DNA of 64,000 nucleotides, taken from positions 57,652 to 121,651 of the forward strand of contig MOWL01000009.1 in NCBI GenBank assembly GCA_002110485.1, given 5' to 3'. Numbering within the stretch: the first letter of the stretch is position 1; each line of letters opens with the position of its first letter. The notes under the pieces were generated by a model. The model was given only the letters and a program-made list of their open reading frames with translations, made no database searches and was not told where the DNA came from. Source of the stretch: Emergomyces orientalis. Its lineage: Eukaryota > Ascomycota > Eurotiomycetes > Onygenales > Ajellomycetaceae. Made by a program: the position numbers and the translations under genes. Below are positions 31,067 through 42,896 of this stretch, in pieces.

Positions 31067-32393
31067 CTAATTAAATAACGCCGCAATTTCATCCTCATAC
31101 AGCGCCAAAGTCTGCAACCTCATTGCATTCCCCTTAATTGTGGTGATAAATGGTTTCTCCTTCTTGGCAAGGATCAACCGCTCGGAAGAAAGCTTCACAG
31201 ACTCATGACACTGCTCATTGACCTTCTCAATATAAGGTTCGAGACTCTTTTTTAGGGCGTTAGCATCATCCACCTCCGCCGTAGAGACCAACTCCACTAA
31301 GAGGACGGGTGCCGAACGCCCAAAGCCGCTAATAAGCGCTGACTTGACGATCGGATGCGCGACAATATCTTGTTCCAGGAAGGACGCATGCAGCCCGCCT
31401 CCGTTCGCTAGATAAATATAGTCGTCGCTGCGGCCGATAATGTGTCTCGAAGGATTGGCGATCGGGATAGAGGTGGAAGATCTGCTGCAAGCGGCATTCC
31501 GGCCGACGTACGAAGACAAGTTCGTGGATGTCGTTCATGCGGGGTTGGAACTCCACCCCGGCGCCTTTCTGGAAGGAGACATACTCCCATGCGTCTTTGT
31601 TTTCGTGGACAACGCTAAAGTAATCGCCTGCTTCGGTGCTGCCGAAGCAGGGAATCACGTGGGTATAAGGGACAAGGAGGTTCCCTGATTTAGCAGAGAG
31701 AGAGGCGCCAGTGTACATGACATACTTTATCCCACGGAGAGCTTGAAGGCCCTCCGGGGAGAGACAAAGTGTGTCAATAAGAACAGGGTTCAGAAGGGCA
31801 CCGTCCACCTTGCCGTGGCGGAAAACATCGACCATAAGTTGAGGGGTGGGAGGGGTGGGAGGCGCGATGACGAATGTCATATGGATGAAAGTGGTCAGGC
31901 CGAGAGTCATAAGCATGCCTGTTAACTGTGGTAGTAAATAGACATATCCGGAATAAAATAGGAAAGGTGGTCAAGAGCTATAGCTTACATGCAGCGCGGG
32001 CAACGGTGTGTAGAATCTTCGCTGGGCACATTGATGAATTTGATTTGCTTCAAAATCCGGCACGGAGGCCGCGGTATCGTAGGTAGCCATCATTTGATGC
32101 GAATATGTAACCGTCTTGGGACCAGCATAGGCGAAATGTTGAAAGGGTTCGGATGTCGTGGGAAGAGCTTGGCTTAGCCATCGAGCTGCATGGTTTGACG
32201 CGTTGTTCAGTTCCTGGAAAGTGATATCTCGGTATCCCGCGGAAAGGTCATTGTCATTAATGGGGGCAGACACCCAGGGCTCAGTGTTAGTGCCATCTTT
32301 GGCTCGGGTCTCGACGACAGTATCTAGAATGCGTTTGCCGTGGACAACACCTGGCAATGGAAAGAGAGTAGAGACCATTTTCTGCGTAGACAT
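31067..32393 (-). pseudogene. NRPS-like adenylation enzyme with internal deletions
   Basis: AMP-forming adenylation protein. The start is ATG 32393 (MSTQKMVSTLFPLP). DITFQELNNASNHAARWLS is a typical N-terminal part. At FAYAGPK|TVTYSHQMMATYD the sequence jumps from an early segment to the one that normally follows the SGSTGLPK core motif, so about 100 residues including that loop are missing. An intron of about 70 bases (GTAAGC...AACAG) ends near 31920, but its join is one base out of frame. Then VIPCFGSTEAGDYF (core motif), LVFVRRPECRLQQIFHLYPD, and a second gap with a shift before IGRSDDYIYLANGGGLHASFLEQDIV. It ends EDEIAALFN. Not functional as it stands. Confidence 0.75.
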
Positions 32394-32402
32394 TCGAGAC
32401 AC

Positions 32403-33404
32403 TAAAAGGATGAATAATCAAGAACTTTGAGGCGTAGCAAAGCGAAAAGGGCAGAAAAAGGGAAGGTTGCCTGTTTTTATGTTTCTCAAAGCAGATGGGG
32501 AGAACCGTCTTGAGATAACCATGACAGAAGTAACTACCAAATAATAAAAACTAAACTATAAGGTACTCTTCGAGCAGTTATTAAGGTTTGGATTGGCTCT
32601 CATAGACTCTGTGTGCGCTGAAAGGCGTGCCCATGATCCATATCGGAGCTGAATGCTCACTTGTCCAAATATCCATCCGACAACAGGCAAATCTCCGCAC
32701 TAACGTGCCTTTGCGCAAAAAGTAAGCCTCTCTGAAGCGATGCCTGTCTTCACATATCGTGTATGCGAACGATCTTTAATCACATCAAAGTGAAAGTTCC
32801 CCCGTAGACTGACAACTGGAATGAGTTGATACAGTGCATCAGCTGGCATGAGTAGGCCAGTATCCATATATATGAAATTAAACCTGCAAGCATCACTCAT
32901 GTGGTTCCAAATGCGCACTCGAGGCCACTTCTTCAAGGAAATTTTCCCGACTTTTCGTGGATTGAAAGATTCCGAAATTTATCGGCACATTGAAGCCTTA
33001 ACCATGCATTCGGCCTTCGGCAAAAAATGAAACCTGAAACGTTGAATACTGTACAAGCCTGATGCGCAAGTTCCAGAAATAGAAACGGGGATATAAAATG
33101 GTGGGTAAGCAAAACAAAATAGAGAAAAGTTTCCTGCAAAAAAGGGATATTAATCATTTCACTTTCTGCATTATTGTGAGCAAGATCTTCTTTTGAATTT
33201 TTTTGTAACTAGCATACTGAGGAAATAAAGCTCGGCTTCATTATTGCTTCTACAGAATCTCTGTTTAGTCAAGAATTAGCTACTATAGATTCTTCACAAA
33301 AGGTTTTCTCATTCAAGTATAAACGACTCTCAAATCATTCTACTTGTGCTGGCATGGCGATCATCATGTCAGCACAGCCTCATCTAAAAACAGTGTAACA
33401 GGTT
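32403..33404. other. Intergenic, no gene recognised
   Basis: Short frames only. The longest (minus, 32700-32936) has no domain I can name. AT-rich from 33160 on. Confidence 0.45.
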
Positions 33405-33418
33405 GCTCGGTGGCTGGA

Positions 33419-33650
33419 AAATAGGGGACACCCTAGGCCACGAGTTTCATGAAGAATAGGGGATATGGTGAGCCATGCCTCCTTGAGAGAATGGGGGATA
33501 TCCCCCCAAGAGTAGAGCTGGCCATGACTGGGCCACGCTCTCTCTGAAGAAGAGAGGATGCTGGGCCACGCTCTTTCTGAAGAATAGGGCATGCTGGGTC
33601 ATGAGTTTTATGAAGAATAGGGGATATGCTGAGCCATGGGGCTACAGCAC
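33419..33650. repeat. 33-bp imperfect tandem repeat
   Basis: Six to seven degenerate units containing GAAGAATAGGGGATAT and GGGCCACGCTCT or variants. On the minus strand the repeat stays open and gives an 11-residue period (SERAWPSILSS-like) in a 70-residue ORF. A non-coding minisatellite is as likely as a gene. Confidence 0.6.
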
Positions 33651-33742
33651 TCTAGACAACTCCGAGATGAGTATTCTACGGAAGTTTATAGTTAAAGTAA
33701 TCAATTTACATAATTACACAATAAAGGTGTGCAAAGTAATTT

Positions 33743-34573
33743 TTACTTTGGATTGATAACCAATTTCTTTGGACTTCGGCCAGCAAGCACCATGTTGCAA
33801 GCTTCCTGGACTCCCTGCAAACCACCAGGTCGTTTTTCCAGAGGTGTTGATGTTACACTGCCAGCAAGAGCCTTGGGTAAATACTCACCATACCACCACT
33901 TTGTGAAGTCCGCATTCTCTTCTTTCTGGGTGGTCATGCTGAAAGTGTCATAAACCAAGCTGACATTAGAAGCGAGTTGCATCTCCTCATTTTTCGGGTG
34001 GGTAGAGACAAATCTACCGCCTGCGGGCTGCAGGATCTCACTAATATCATTTGCTCCTTTAGCATCCCCAGAAGCTAACATGATGAAATCATAAGGACCA
34101 AGGCGTTTCAGCTTTGAAACAATTTGTTCATCTTTATAGTCCAGGACCTCGCTCGCACCAAGACTGCGCACGTAGTCAAATTTGCGCGGCGATGCCAACC
34201 CCTGTATTTGGATTGCTTCACCTGGTAAGCTGGTGTATCTGACACCACACGATCCCCCTTTTTAAATTCTGCAACGGATGGCCCGACTTCTTCAACGACA
34301 CTTGCCACACCATTCCCCAAAATAAAAGGATAGGGCACCTCCATATAGGCATGGCCGCGAACACTGGCATCAAGAGGTTGGATGGCAAAAGCTTGATTCT
34401 ATGGGATTAATCAGTCCGAGTCATTGTCGAGTAGAGTCTATTAAGATTAAAAGGAGGATGAAAGGACTCGCCCCGATCACTATTTCGTTCTGCACAAGGA
34501 CTGGATAAGGAGCTGGGCGAACCTGAAGGTCTCCCTTTGGCTCTGAAATCCAGGAAGCTTCATTCTCAGGCAT
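33743..34573 (-). pseudogene. Medium-chain (zinc-type) alcohol dehydrogenase/quinone reductase, deleted
   Basis: MDR-family oxidoreductase. Exon 1 starts at ATG 34573 (MPENEASWISEPKGDLQVRPAPYPVLVQNEIVIG) and is followed by an intron whose best donor is GC rather than GT (GGG|GCGAGT), ending CCATAG|AATCAAGC. Exon 2 gives NQAFAIQPLDASV, YPFILGNGVASVVEEVG and FKKGDRVVSDTPAYQVKQSKY. It then jumps with a frameshift at about 34198 to ASPRKFDYVRSLGASEVLDYKDEQIV. The intervening 100-120 residues, including the GxGxxG NAD(P)-binding core, are missing. The C-terminus is normal, ending AGRSPKKLVINPK. Cannot bind cofactor as read. Confidence 0.75.
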
Positions 34574-35174
34574 TGTGAGTCTAGATTAAAATCACAGCGG
34601 TTTATTCAACTGCACAAGAAATTCTCTCTCCATGAAAAATCATTTGTTCAAATATACAGAGCAGTATGCAGAGAAATATATATGGAGCATTCCTTTATGA
34701 CATGTGTGTTTAACTAAACCTATCTATACATCAGAAAGTAAGCATGTAAATGTCAACAGCATGAATGTCATAACTCATCATTTATAAGAACTGCAATTTA
34801 TTTCGTCAGTCAATTACGGAAGCAGATATGGCTCGGTGTCCAACTTTCCATGATTGTTCTAAAAATGATGATGAGATTAACCTCTGCAACCCACTTCATC
34901 ATAAAACAGGGAAGTCATTGACGTCAACCTATCAACCTTGCTGTCTAATGAATTCATGCAGGCCTTCCAAGCAAAACTTCCAGGTTAGGCGACGGGTCAG
35001 TCGTCATTTGTCAGGCCGGTGCAATTGGCCGGCGAGTGTACTGAACAGAGACTTCAATTTTCCACCTTCCATTGGTAAAAGTATAAATTAAACTCCCAGT
35101 ATAGTATATAAACATAATTGACCTCGAAAGATTTGTTAGCCGAATTTAACCAACATCACAACAAAACAGTCAAC
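34574..35174. other. Intergenic, probable divergent promoter region
   Basis: AT-rich, no gene. Lies between the oxidoreductase pseudogene and the mannitol dehydrogenase start. A TATATAAA-type sequence near 35104-35110 lies about 65-70 bases before the ATG. Confidence 0.45.
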
Positions 35175-35975
35175 ATGCCTATCGAAGTGCCCGCCAAAGA
35201 CAATCTCACTGACTTGTTCAGCTTGCGTGGCAAGGTGGTCGTGGTTACGGGTGCATCGGGCCCGCGAGGCATGGGCATCGAGGCAGCGCGCGGATGTGCC
35301 GAAATGGGCGCCGACGTGGCTATAACCTACTCCTCTCGAGCGGCAGGTGGCGAGAAGAACGCCAAAGAGCTGGCTGAGACCTACGGGGTCAAAACAAAGG
35401 CATACAAATGCGACATCACCAGAATCGAATCGGTCAACCAGCTCGTAACCGACGTTATCGCTGAGTTCGGGAAAATCGATGCCTTCATCGCTAACGCGGG
35501 AAAAACGGCAGATAACGGGATTCTCGACTCGTCAGTCACTGAATGGAACGAGGTAATCGAGACGGATCTGAACGGAACCTTTCACTGCGCCAAGGCTATC
35601 GGCCCACACTTCAAGGAGAGGGGGACGGGAAGCCTGGTCATTACCGCCAGCATGTCCGGACACATTGCCAATTTCCCGCAAGAACAGACCTCGTACAACA
35701 CCTCCAAGGCCGCTTGTATCCATTTTGCTCGCTCGTTGGCAAATGAATGGCGCGACTTTGCTCGCGTTAACAGCATTTCGCCCGGCTATATCGATACCGG
35801 GTTGTCGGATTTTGTCGACAAGAAAGTGCAGGATATTTGGCTGTCGATGATTCCCATGGGTCGCCACGGCGTGGCCAAGGAGTTAAAGGGCGCCTATGTG
35901 TATCTATGCAGTGATGCAAGCTCATATATGACTGGCGCAGACCTTCTCATTGATGGCGGCTACTGCACAAGGTAA
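35175..35975 (+). CDS. NADP-dependent mannitol dehydrogenase (SDR)
   Basis: Interconverts D-fructose and D-mannitol with NADP(H) in the cytosol, the fungal mannitol cycle. Start chosen at 35175 (MPIEVPAKDNLTDLFSLRGK), which gives 266 residues, the length of the characterised fungal enzymes; the frame also has an upstream start at 35118. Motifs: VVVVTGASGPRGMGIEAARG (cofactor loop), ITYSSRAAG (NADP-type region), IANAG, LVITASMSGH (Ser159), SYNTSKAA (Tyr174, Lys178) and NSISPGYIDTGLSDFV. It ends YMTGADLLIDGGYCTR. Single exon, no lesion. A closely related sugar reductase such as sorbose or xylulose reductase is the main alternative. Confidence 0.85.
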   Translation: MPIEVPAKDNLTDLFSLRGKVVVVTGASGPRGMGIEAARGCAEMGADVAITYSSRAAGGEKNAKELAETYGVKTKAYKCDITRIESVNQLVTDVIAEFGKIDAFIANAGKTADNGILDSSVTEWNEVIETDLNGTFHCAKAIGPHFKERGTGSLVITASMSGHIANFPQEQTSYNTSKAACIHFARSLANEWRDFARVNSISPGYIDTGLSDFVDKKVQDIWLSMIPMGRHGVAKELKGAYVYLCSDASSYMTGADLLIDGGYCTR

Positions 35976-36396
35976 AATTTCTCGTTTTTAATATAACTAG
36001 AGGAGTCAACATATGTGAGGGCTTCAACAAGCTTCTACTTCATTTTTGTTATTTATGCTCTTATATCTTTCCTTGATAGCCTCAAATCAACCCCACATGT
36101 ACCAGTAATTCTTAGAACTTCAATGTTTATACAGGCTAAGAGGCTGACGCGTAAAATTTGTTATACGAACTGGAGGCTCAACTCAATGAAAGCGTATTTA
36201 ATTAAGGGAGATAATGAAACGAATCAAAACTTTTTATGAAAACAAGACAAACCTTGTGCATGTAGTGGCTTTGTGCCTGGTTTAGTGTGGTGATTGACTC
36301 GGGGGGTGGATTATTGTTTATCGTCCTCAGCGGCAGTTGCCTAATATAACACCCTGTGACTCCCTTCTGCTGGAAGGAACTCAATACATACATCAG
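35976..36396. other. Intergenic, AT-rich
   Basis: No gene. The 3' junction of LINE-B copy 1 is at about 36397, where reverse-transcriptase sequence ends abruptly. Confidence 0.5.
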
Positions 36397-38655
36397 AGGT
36401 TATTACATTGACATCATTCACAAATCCTATGCAGCTCACTGGTCTGCCTGAAGGTGAGCACACTCGAAGCAGTTCCTCATTGTAAAATAGAAAGAGTATG
36501 GGGGATGGAGGTGATCCCTGTGGTATTCCAGCTGGAATATTGAAGGCTTCGGTTTTCTGTTCTTCAAATGTGAGTGTGGATTGTCTTCCTGACATGAATG
36601 AGCGCACCCATCCAGTCAGCTGTCTTGGCAGACCCTTCATTCGAAAAATGTGTGTGAGTCGGTCTTTGAGTACTCTGTCATAGGCACCTGAAATATGTTG
36701 GAGAGTAATATTGGCTTGATTCTTCTATGCTAGTATGCGTGCGTTGCAGAGAGCTATATAGCCCTGAGAGATGAAAGGAATAACATTGGGCCGGGCGGAT
36801 AGATGCCTCTGACAAAATATCCAATGATCGAACTGTGATCACTGTGTCTGACTCTTCCCATGCTGTTCTTATCTGTGCCAGTAGCAGTGATACTGCTGTC
36901 TCAGTTGATCTTGCTCACCTTGCGCTCATCTGTTGAGATGGTAGTAGATTCAATGTTTCTGCTAGACTGAATCTATTATCTTACCCACTGTGTCTAGTAG
37001 AGCAATGGGTCTCCAAGCTTCTGCTTTTTGATAGTCCCCTTTTCCTGGTTTCTTTAATATCATTGTTCAGGCAATTTTGAATACTTCTGGGTAATGTTTT
37101 CATTCCCAGCATGCCAGTGTGAGTTCTGTCATGGCCTTTGCAAAGCTTGGTCCTAGCATCTCCAGAAATCTATTGGGGACTCCATTGATACCTGACATCT
37201 TATCACTTGACAGATGTGCTATAAGCGCTGTCATTCTCTTCTCTGTGATACTCATTGTTTTCATTGTCTTCTGTGGATACTCTGCTTCCTCTATATCCCT
37301 GTTGTCACCACTAGTGGCAGGGGGAAAAACCTTTGTTTCAGAACCTTAGCCTTGTCATTGAATGTGTCAGCTAGTGAGGGGTTTTCCACACTCTCTCTTA
37401 TCAATGCTGGGACCTTTGGTGGTTGTACATGGTCATGGCTGCTTTGACGTCCCCATTTGGCCATCTTTCACAATAGCTTGGACTTGGACCTGTGCTGTGC
37501 ATCAACTCTCTGAAGCTGTTTGTTTTAGCCAGCTTGACCTCTCTGTTTCTCAGAGCTCAGGCTCTAATTATATCTATTGCAGAGGTGTTTCTGTTCTTCT
37601 AGACTATTTTATATTGGTTGACCGCTTCTGCCACACGGGGGGACCACCATGAACAGCTGTGTTGACTATAGTTTGTAACTTTAGCATGTTTTGCTGCTAG
37701 TTCTTTCACAAACTTGACAAGATATCTTGCATAGCTGCTCACTTGATTTTTTGAGACTAGGGCCCCCGGGCTTCTTAGTGCCTGGCAGTTCTGTGCTATT
37801 TGTTCCGGGCAAGAGTGACGCCAAGAGCGTCTTTTCCTGCTGTCATATGACACTTTTAGCTCAAAGGTGGTTGCTATTGGCATGTGATCTGATGTTATGT
37901 TTACTTCATGTTGTATCTTACAGCTGGTCATTAGGCTGTGTAGCCTGGCAGATAGGAAGATTAGGTCCACCATGGTGCCCTGACTCCCCCTGTCTTGCCA
38001 GGTTATCATGCCTTCCGGGGTCGCTAGATGTAGGTTCAAGGCATTGATTTGCACATTGAATTCCCAGGCCAAGGCAAAATTTTCTCTGACTCTGTTGCCC
38101 TCTCAAAGAGTGTGATGCACATTGAAGTCTTCAACCACTATAATCTCTGCTTGTTGCATGTTTAGTTGAGTTCTTTGCACCTCTGGTGATCTTTCTGCAC
38201 TCTTGTTATGCACTTTTCTGATTCATTTGTGCTTCTAGCGTTCTTTCCGCATCTTCAACCACCGCTTGAAGCTGATGAATTGGTGAGTCTGGTGGCATGA
38301 TGGTGTAGCTCCCTGGCGGTGATGCATACATGTTGATGATATTGATTGGCCCGCTTTCTGTTGCCAGGGTGAGTACCAGTATGTGAGTGGATATCATGCT
38401 CACTCTTCAGGTCTTGACTGCAATTCTCTTGTTGATTAGAAAGCACACCTTCATGCCCTTCTGCTCCATGCCTGCTTGCCAGAATCCACAGTTGGCTGGA
38501 CAGTGTATGCCTGTTCTGGGTTGCTTTTGTATCCAGGGCTCTTGTATTGCAATCACATCATAGTTTAATACTGTTTCGGGCTTTGCCAAAAGAGGTCCCA
38601 TTACCTTGTTTGACTTATGCACATTGTATTGTAAAATGACTAGCCTGTTCTTCAT
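36397..38655 (-). pseudogene. LINE-B copy 1 ORF2: endonuclease and partial RT
   Basis: Starts MKNRLVILQYNVHKSNKVMG, with the APE-type endonuclease motif QEPWIQ, then SGPINIINMYASPPGS. In place of the GDFN motif it reads VEDFNVHHTL followed by TGA. SDHMPIATTFEL carries the SDH motif. RT pieces: WRPIALLDTVGKII, MKGLPRQLTGWVRSFMSG, GIPQGSPPSPILFLFYNEELL and GFVNDVN. The last has Asn for the first Asp of the catalytic pair, where copy 2 has FVDDVN. Many TGA codons and shifts, for example ACWE*KHYPEVFKIA*TMIL, where copy 2 has TGG and CGA. Confidence 0.8.
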
Positions 38656-40037
38656 GATTCATTCATGTGGTTATTCTGCGAGCTGCTGTTCTGTGTTGAT
38701 GTCTCCAGTGTTACTGAACTGCTTGCTGCTCAAATGAAGCTTGTCATAGCTTCTTGTTGTTGTGCTTCTGCTCTTGATACATCTGTTGATCTTCCAGCCC
38801 TTCGCGGGGGTTCTATGAAGTCCTCATTTAGTGGCCTGTTTTGTTTGCATGGAAAGCTAAATTCATCTGTGTCTGATGCTCTTATATCAAAGTGCTTGGG
38901 ATGTCCAATCAGTGTCTCTTTCATGCTTTTAGCTTTCAATCTTCTCTCTGAGCAGTTCGAGTGTCATGCTGCATGACTACCACCACAGTTGCTGCACTCA
39001 GGTCTGCTGCCTTCTGCTGCTCCTGCGCAGGCCTTGTCACCATGATCTTTTTGTGCGCAGTGATCACAGATTTCCTCTCTTCTGCAAAAGCGAGCTATAT
39101 GTTCATATTGTTGACACTTGTAGCATCGTGTGACCCTGGCCTCTCTGTGAAATATTTCAACTGTGCAATATTCATTGTCTAGAACAAGTCCATTGTCCAC
39201 CAGTGCATTGGCCTGGTGAGGTGCAGCAACATTGATGACTATGCTGCCATATGATTTCTGTTGTCTAACCATCATTTTGTCCACCTTGTGTATCAGAGCC
39301 TTGCAGCATAGTGCTGTATTCTGCTTGTAGATGCTCTCAATGGCATACTCAGAGCTGCTCCAGTCAATGACTCTCAGAGAAGCATCTTTGACTAGTACTG
39401 CATACATCTCTTGCTTCATGCGCGCTTTGTCTCCTCATTCACGCATCCAGCTATCATCTGCTGTGAGCTCTGCCTTGGTGTCCTGTGTGTCTGTCATCAA
39501 AATCATGTCTCCGCTTGGCATATGTCTCACTGCCACCACTTTGCCCTTGATTATCTCTTTGATGGCCTCGTTTGCCCATTTAACAATCATTTCTGGTGTG
39601 CGTTCTGCCTCTGGCATAGCATCATGGCTTCGTCGGGTAATGACTACCTCTCGCAGTGTTCTGATTGGTATGGTTTTAACTGTTGTCTCCCCTCTGGCTG
39701 CTATTGCTGCCCATGAGGGTGTTCCGTTGGGCTTGTCTCGCGATTCCTGCTGTTTCGGTGCGCTAATTGCGCGTTCCATTTTCTTCAGAAGCTGATCACA
39801 CAATTCCATCTTCATCTCTTGCACTGCCTCTAATGTCTTCTGTAAATACTCTTTGTCTTTTTTATTCACTTTCTCATTCTTCTCTCCCTCTCCAAGGATC
39901 ACAGCTAGTGTTTGAATTGCTGTTGCTAAGCTGTTTGTCTTTGTTTTCTGCTTTGCAGAGTTTTTCGTCTCCAGCACGCGTCGAGCCTCGCGCGTGCCAT
40001 CTTCCACCATAACCACCTCCCCAGCATCCAATGCCAT
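38652..40037 (-). pseudogene. LINE-B copy 1 ORF1 (gag-like, zinc knuckles)
   Basis: RNA-binding ORF1 protein. Starts MALDAGEVVMVEDGTREARR at 40037. A coiled-coil-like region (EKVNKKDKEYLQKTLEAVQEMKMEL) is followed by SWAAIAARGE and an RRM-like middle. CCHC knuckles: CYKCQQYEHIARFC, CDHCAQKDHGDKAC and CSNCGGSHAA. Three in-frame TGA codons (after SWMRE, SHAA and TSFI); at the first two, copy 2 has TGG. The ORF1 stop overlaps the ORF2 start as ATGA. Confidence 0.85.
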
Positions 40038-40144
40038 CGTAGTGATGTGTAGAGAATGCTTGATGCCTCCTTCTATTCTCAATAATGTTTTTCCCGTGTA
40101 TTTGATTGTTTTTGATCGTCGGGGGTTATGCGTCGTCAAGCTGT

Positions 40145-40625
40145 TTTTCATGTTATGAGTTATTTTGTCTTTCATTAATTCATTTTCTTTGTTTTAGTTA
40201 GCTATAATCACCCAAGATCATATGAAAAGAGAGAATATGAATAGTCTTTAGAGATATTTATAAGAAAAAAAAAAGAAGAAACTCAATTTGCTGATTATTC
40301 TGAGCTGGAATTCAAGTATTGCAGGTGCTATTTGTTTGAAGAAAAAATGTATATAAGTGTGAGAATGAGAGAAGATAGTGTGAAAAGTGATATAAATAGT
40401 GTATAAATATAGATATAGTATAAATAATAGCTAATCGCTGAGAAAAGGAAGAGAGAAATAGAAATGAAGTGAGTAATTAAGGTGAGGAAGATGTACCATG
40501 GTAGTAAGTGCATTACAATAAGTTTTAAAGTTAGAAAAATCCTAGGACTCTTTGAGTCTCAGGTAGATGTCATAGTCTCTGACTGCATATATCTATAATT
40601 GAAGAATAATAATAATAATAATCTG
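40145..40625 (+). repeat. LINE-A 3' untranslated region with AAT tail
   Basis: Matches 47256-47553 in the same orientation with small gaps, including GAGACTCTTTGAGTCTCAGG-type palindromes and TGACTGCATATATCTATAATTG, ending in (AAT)n. One member has about 120 extra bases near 40370-40500. Confidence 0.8.
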
Positions 40626-40982
40626 GTAAAATGTAAGAATATGAGACTCGCAAGTACTATTCTAAGGGCTCGCAGCTTGGCGTGATATGTACTAGTTACT
40701 AGAAGCGTTCAATGTAAGAGAAAAGATAGGGGTCAATATGATAATTGAATTCAAGCTGAGTTGTGAAAAGAATGGCCGCAACTCCTAGTTATATAACTGT
40801 GTGGCCAAGGCCCGCTATGCTCAAGGTCCGCTAACCATAATGGTTACGCGAGGGCTTGAGCATGGAGGATAGGGGTAAGGAATCGCTCCGCGCAGGCAGG
40901 ATTTCTTACATAAAAAGCAGTGATAGCTTGAATGAGAAATTATAAATTGTTGCTCTATATCAAAATTTGACTCCTGTAATAG
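40626..40982. other. Non-coding sequence between LINE-A tail and MITE
   Basis: No ORF. A short inverted pair around 40803-40865 (GGCCCGCTATGCTCAAGG against GCGAGGGCTTGAGCATGG) is visible. Confidence 0.4.
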
Positions 40983-41328
40983 TGTGGTGGGGAATCTCGG
41001 CGTGGTATTACTTTTCGCCGAGACCGCCCCATATATTTGTTTGGCATGGTTGCCTCATATTCCCATTTCCTTGATGTACGTGTGGATCCTGGCGAAGATT
41101 GATTGTACGCAGAGCAGTGAGATTGCTCCTTTTTGATTGCATGATTTGATATGTGATTGATTGCTTGTTCTTCTTCTATATTTGAATCTCCTACATGTTC
41201 TTTTGTATGTTATTTGGATAGCTCGTTGAATAGAATATTATATACACGGCGAACTTACCAACCTCCTTACGATTCCGCTGCTCCTGCCCACGTGCCGCCA
41301 AAAGCGCACAACCCCTTATTCCACTTCA
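40983..41328 (-). mobile_element. 347-bp MITE, copy 1 (reverse orientation)
   Basis: 346 bp with an ATAG duplication at 40979-40982 and 41329-41332. Reverse complement of the copy at 42897-43244 with few differences. Ends are imperfect inverted repeats (TGTGGTGG and CCACTTCA). No coding capacity. Confidence 0.75.
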
Positions 41329-41332
41329 ATAG

Positions 41333-41669
41333 AATGAAGTCAGTTTGCTCTTCAAAACCTATCTGTAAGCATGAGTAATTTGTAAATTGCATCTTTATTT
41401 CTATCAACATTATTTTGAATGAAAGTATTTTTTTTTTTTTTTTTTTTTTTCTTCCATTAAGGCCACCTATATTACTAGGATTTATCATGTAAACTATATC
41501 TAAATACATGTAACTTCTTGTCACTTGCCATTACAGTAATTCCAGCCCAGAATAAGAGACACATTCAAAAATAAAAGATGATACAATTTAATACTAAAAC
41601 ATTTTTTTAAAAATAAACTCAAAGTTGGAGATAATACAAAGAAAGAAAGAAAATTAAAAGAATGAACTC
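41333..41669. other. Non-coding, long T tract
   Basis: 23 consecutive T at 41428-41450; otherwise AT-rich without an ORF. LINE-A 5' sequence begins at about 41670. Confidence 0.4.
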
Positions 41670-42896
41670 AAAAAACCGATTTCCCCGAACCAGCTCAATT
41701 TTTTGAAAATAAGAACCAAAAGACAGTCTTTTGAAAGCTCTTGATTGAGAAAGCAATCTATTCAAATTTTATTAAAATTGAACATGATCTGGCAAAGTTA
41801 TTGAGAAAAACATGGTTGCGAGTCTCAGTGAGAAAGAAAATCACATTTTGTCACATAACTTCACCAGTTCTGGCTCAATCTACATGAGAATTAGATAGAA
41901 GCTAGATCAAACTAGATACAACAATCTACTTAATTTTGAATTCATTCCGATCATCTCTTTCTGAACAATTCATTGTCAAAACCTGTGTGAAAACTCTGAT
42001 TGATTTTCATGTTCCTTTGCACCAGTGCCAAGTCTTTTCCCTGTACTGCCCTACCTCGCCCGGCAGAAAAGTGACAAAAAAAATACCTCGGCACAGATCA
42101 CACGTGACCTACCATTCAATCAGAAATTCCCCGAAACCTACCCTCTCTACAAAACGGAACGAGAAAAAGTGGAAATATCAGTATTTAAAAAATAGCTTGG
42201 TCCCTGCAAGTAATATATATATATACTTGTATATATATATATTATTATATAAGAAAATAGTACAGATTCAGTCTGTTGATTCTTCACTTGCATACTCATC
42301 TGTGTGACTTAATAAATTACATTTATTAAGAGCTATCTAGTAAAATATATGAGATTAATTTGAATAGAAAAGGAAATCTATTCAGTATTAATTCATATTG
42401 ATATTTCAGGAATACAATCTTGATTTGAGGTGGGGCCTATTTCAAGCAGAAATTTTGAGAAGCTTTTTGAATGAAAAAAGACAAAATTTGCAAGAGTTAG
42501 AGTGTTTTTCTTGATTTAGCTCTGAGTAAATAAATCAAGAAAATCTTGCATAAATTCACATTCTTTTTCTTTTTATTCCAGTAATTGATTTAGTTTTTGA
42601 AAATAATCTTAACTTCAAGCTGCATACTTGATATGTGAGGAGAACTTTAGAATATTGAATATTTCTAAATAGTTTTTATCAATTTCTCTGCAAAAAATTG
42701 ACTTATTTTGTCAGTCTTTCTTTCAAAAACTGTCATTTCAATTGAATAATTTACTATTCATTGAAATCAATTCTTTTCTCTTCATTTTGTAGCACAAGAA
42801 AGAAGTCTGTGAAGATTTAATTGATTTATCTCTAAAAATCAATATCAGTTTATTAGATTCTCTTGAAAAATCTAATCTAGATACTATTTCTAGTAG

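Larger units (their letters stand above)
36397..40135 (-). mobile_element. LINE-B copy 1, 3'-truncated, decayed
   Basis: Minus-strand non-LTR retrotransposon of the Tad/I type with ORF1, endonuclease and part of the reverse transcriptase, homologous along its length to LINE-B copy 2 (47929-53291). It breaks off just after the catalytic Asp motif of the RT, so the C-terminal domain and 3'UTR are absent. Its 5' end adjoins LINE-A 3'UTR sequence. Confidence 0.85.

Noticed and set aside
39435..40175. LINE-B copy 1 ORF1 starting at 40175 (MKDKITHNMKN)
   Set aside because: The first residues are the reverse complement of LINE-A 3'UTR. Similarity to copy 2 begins only near 40130, and the shared start is ATG 40037.
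41428..41450. T23 run read as a reversed LINE poly(A) tail
   Set aside because: No LINE 3'UTR adjoins it; the LINE families here end in AAT repeats instead. It is probably a simple homopolymer.
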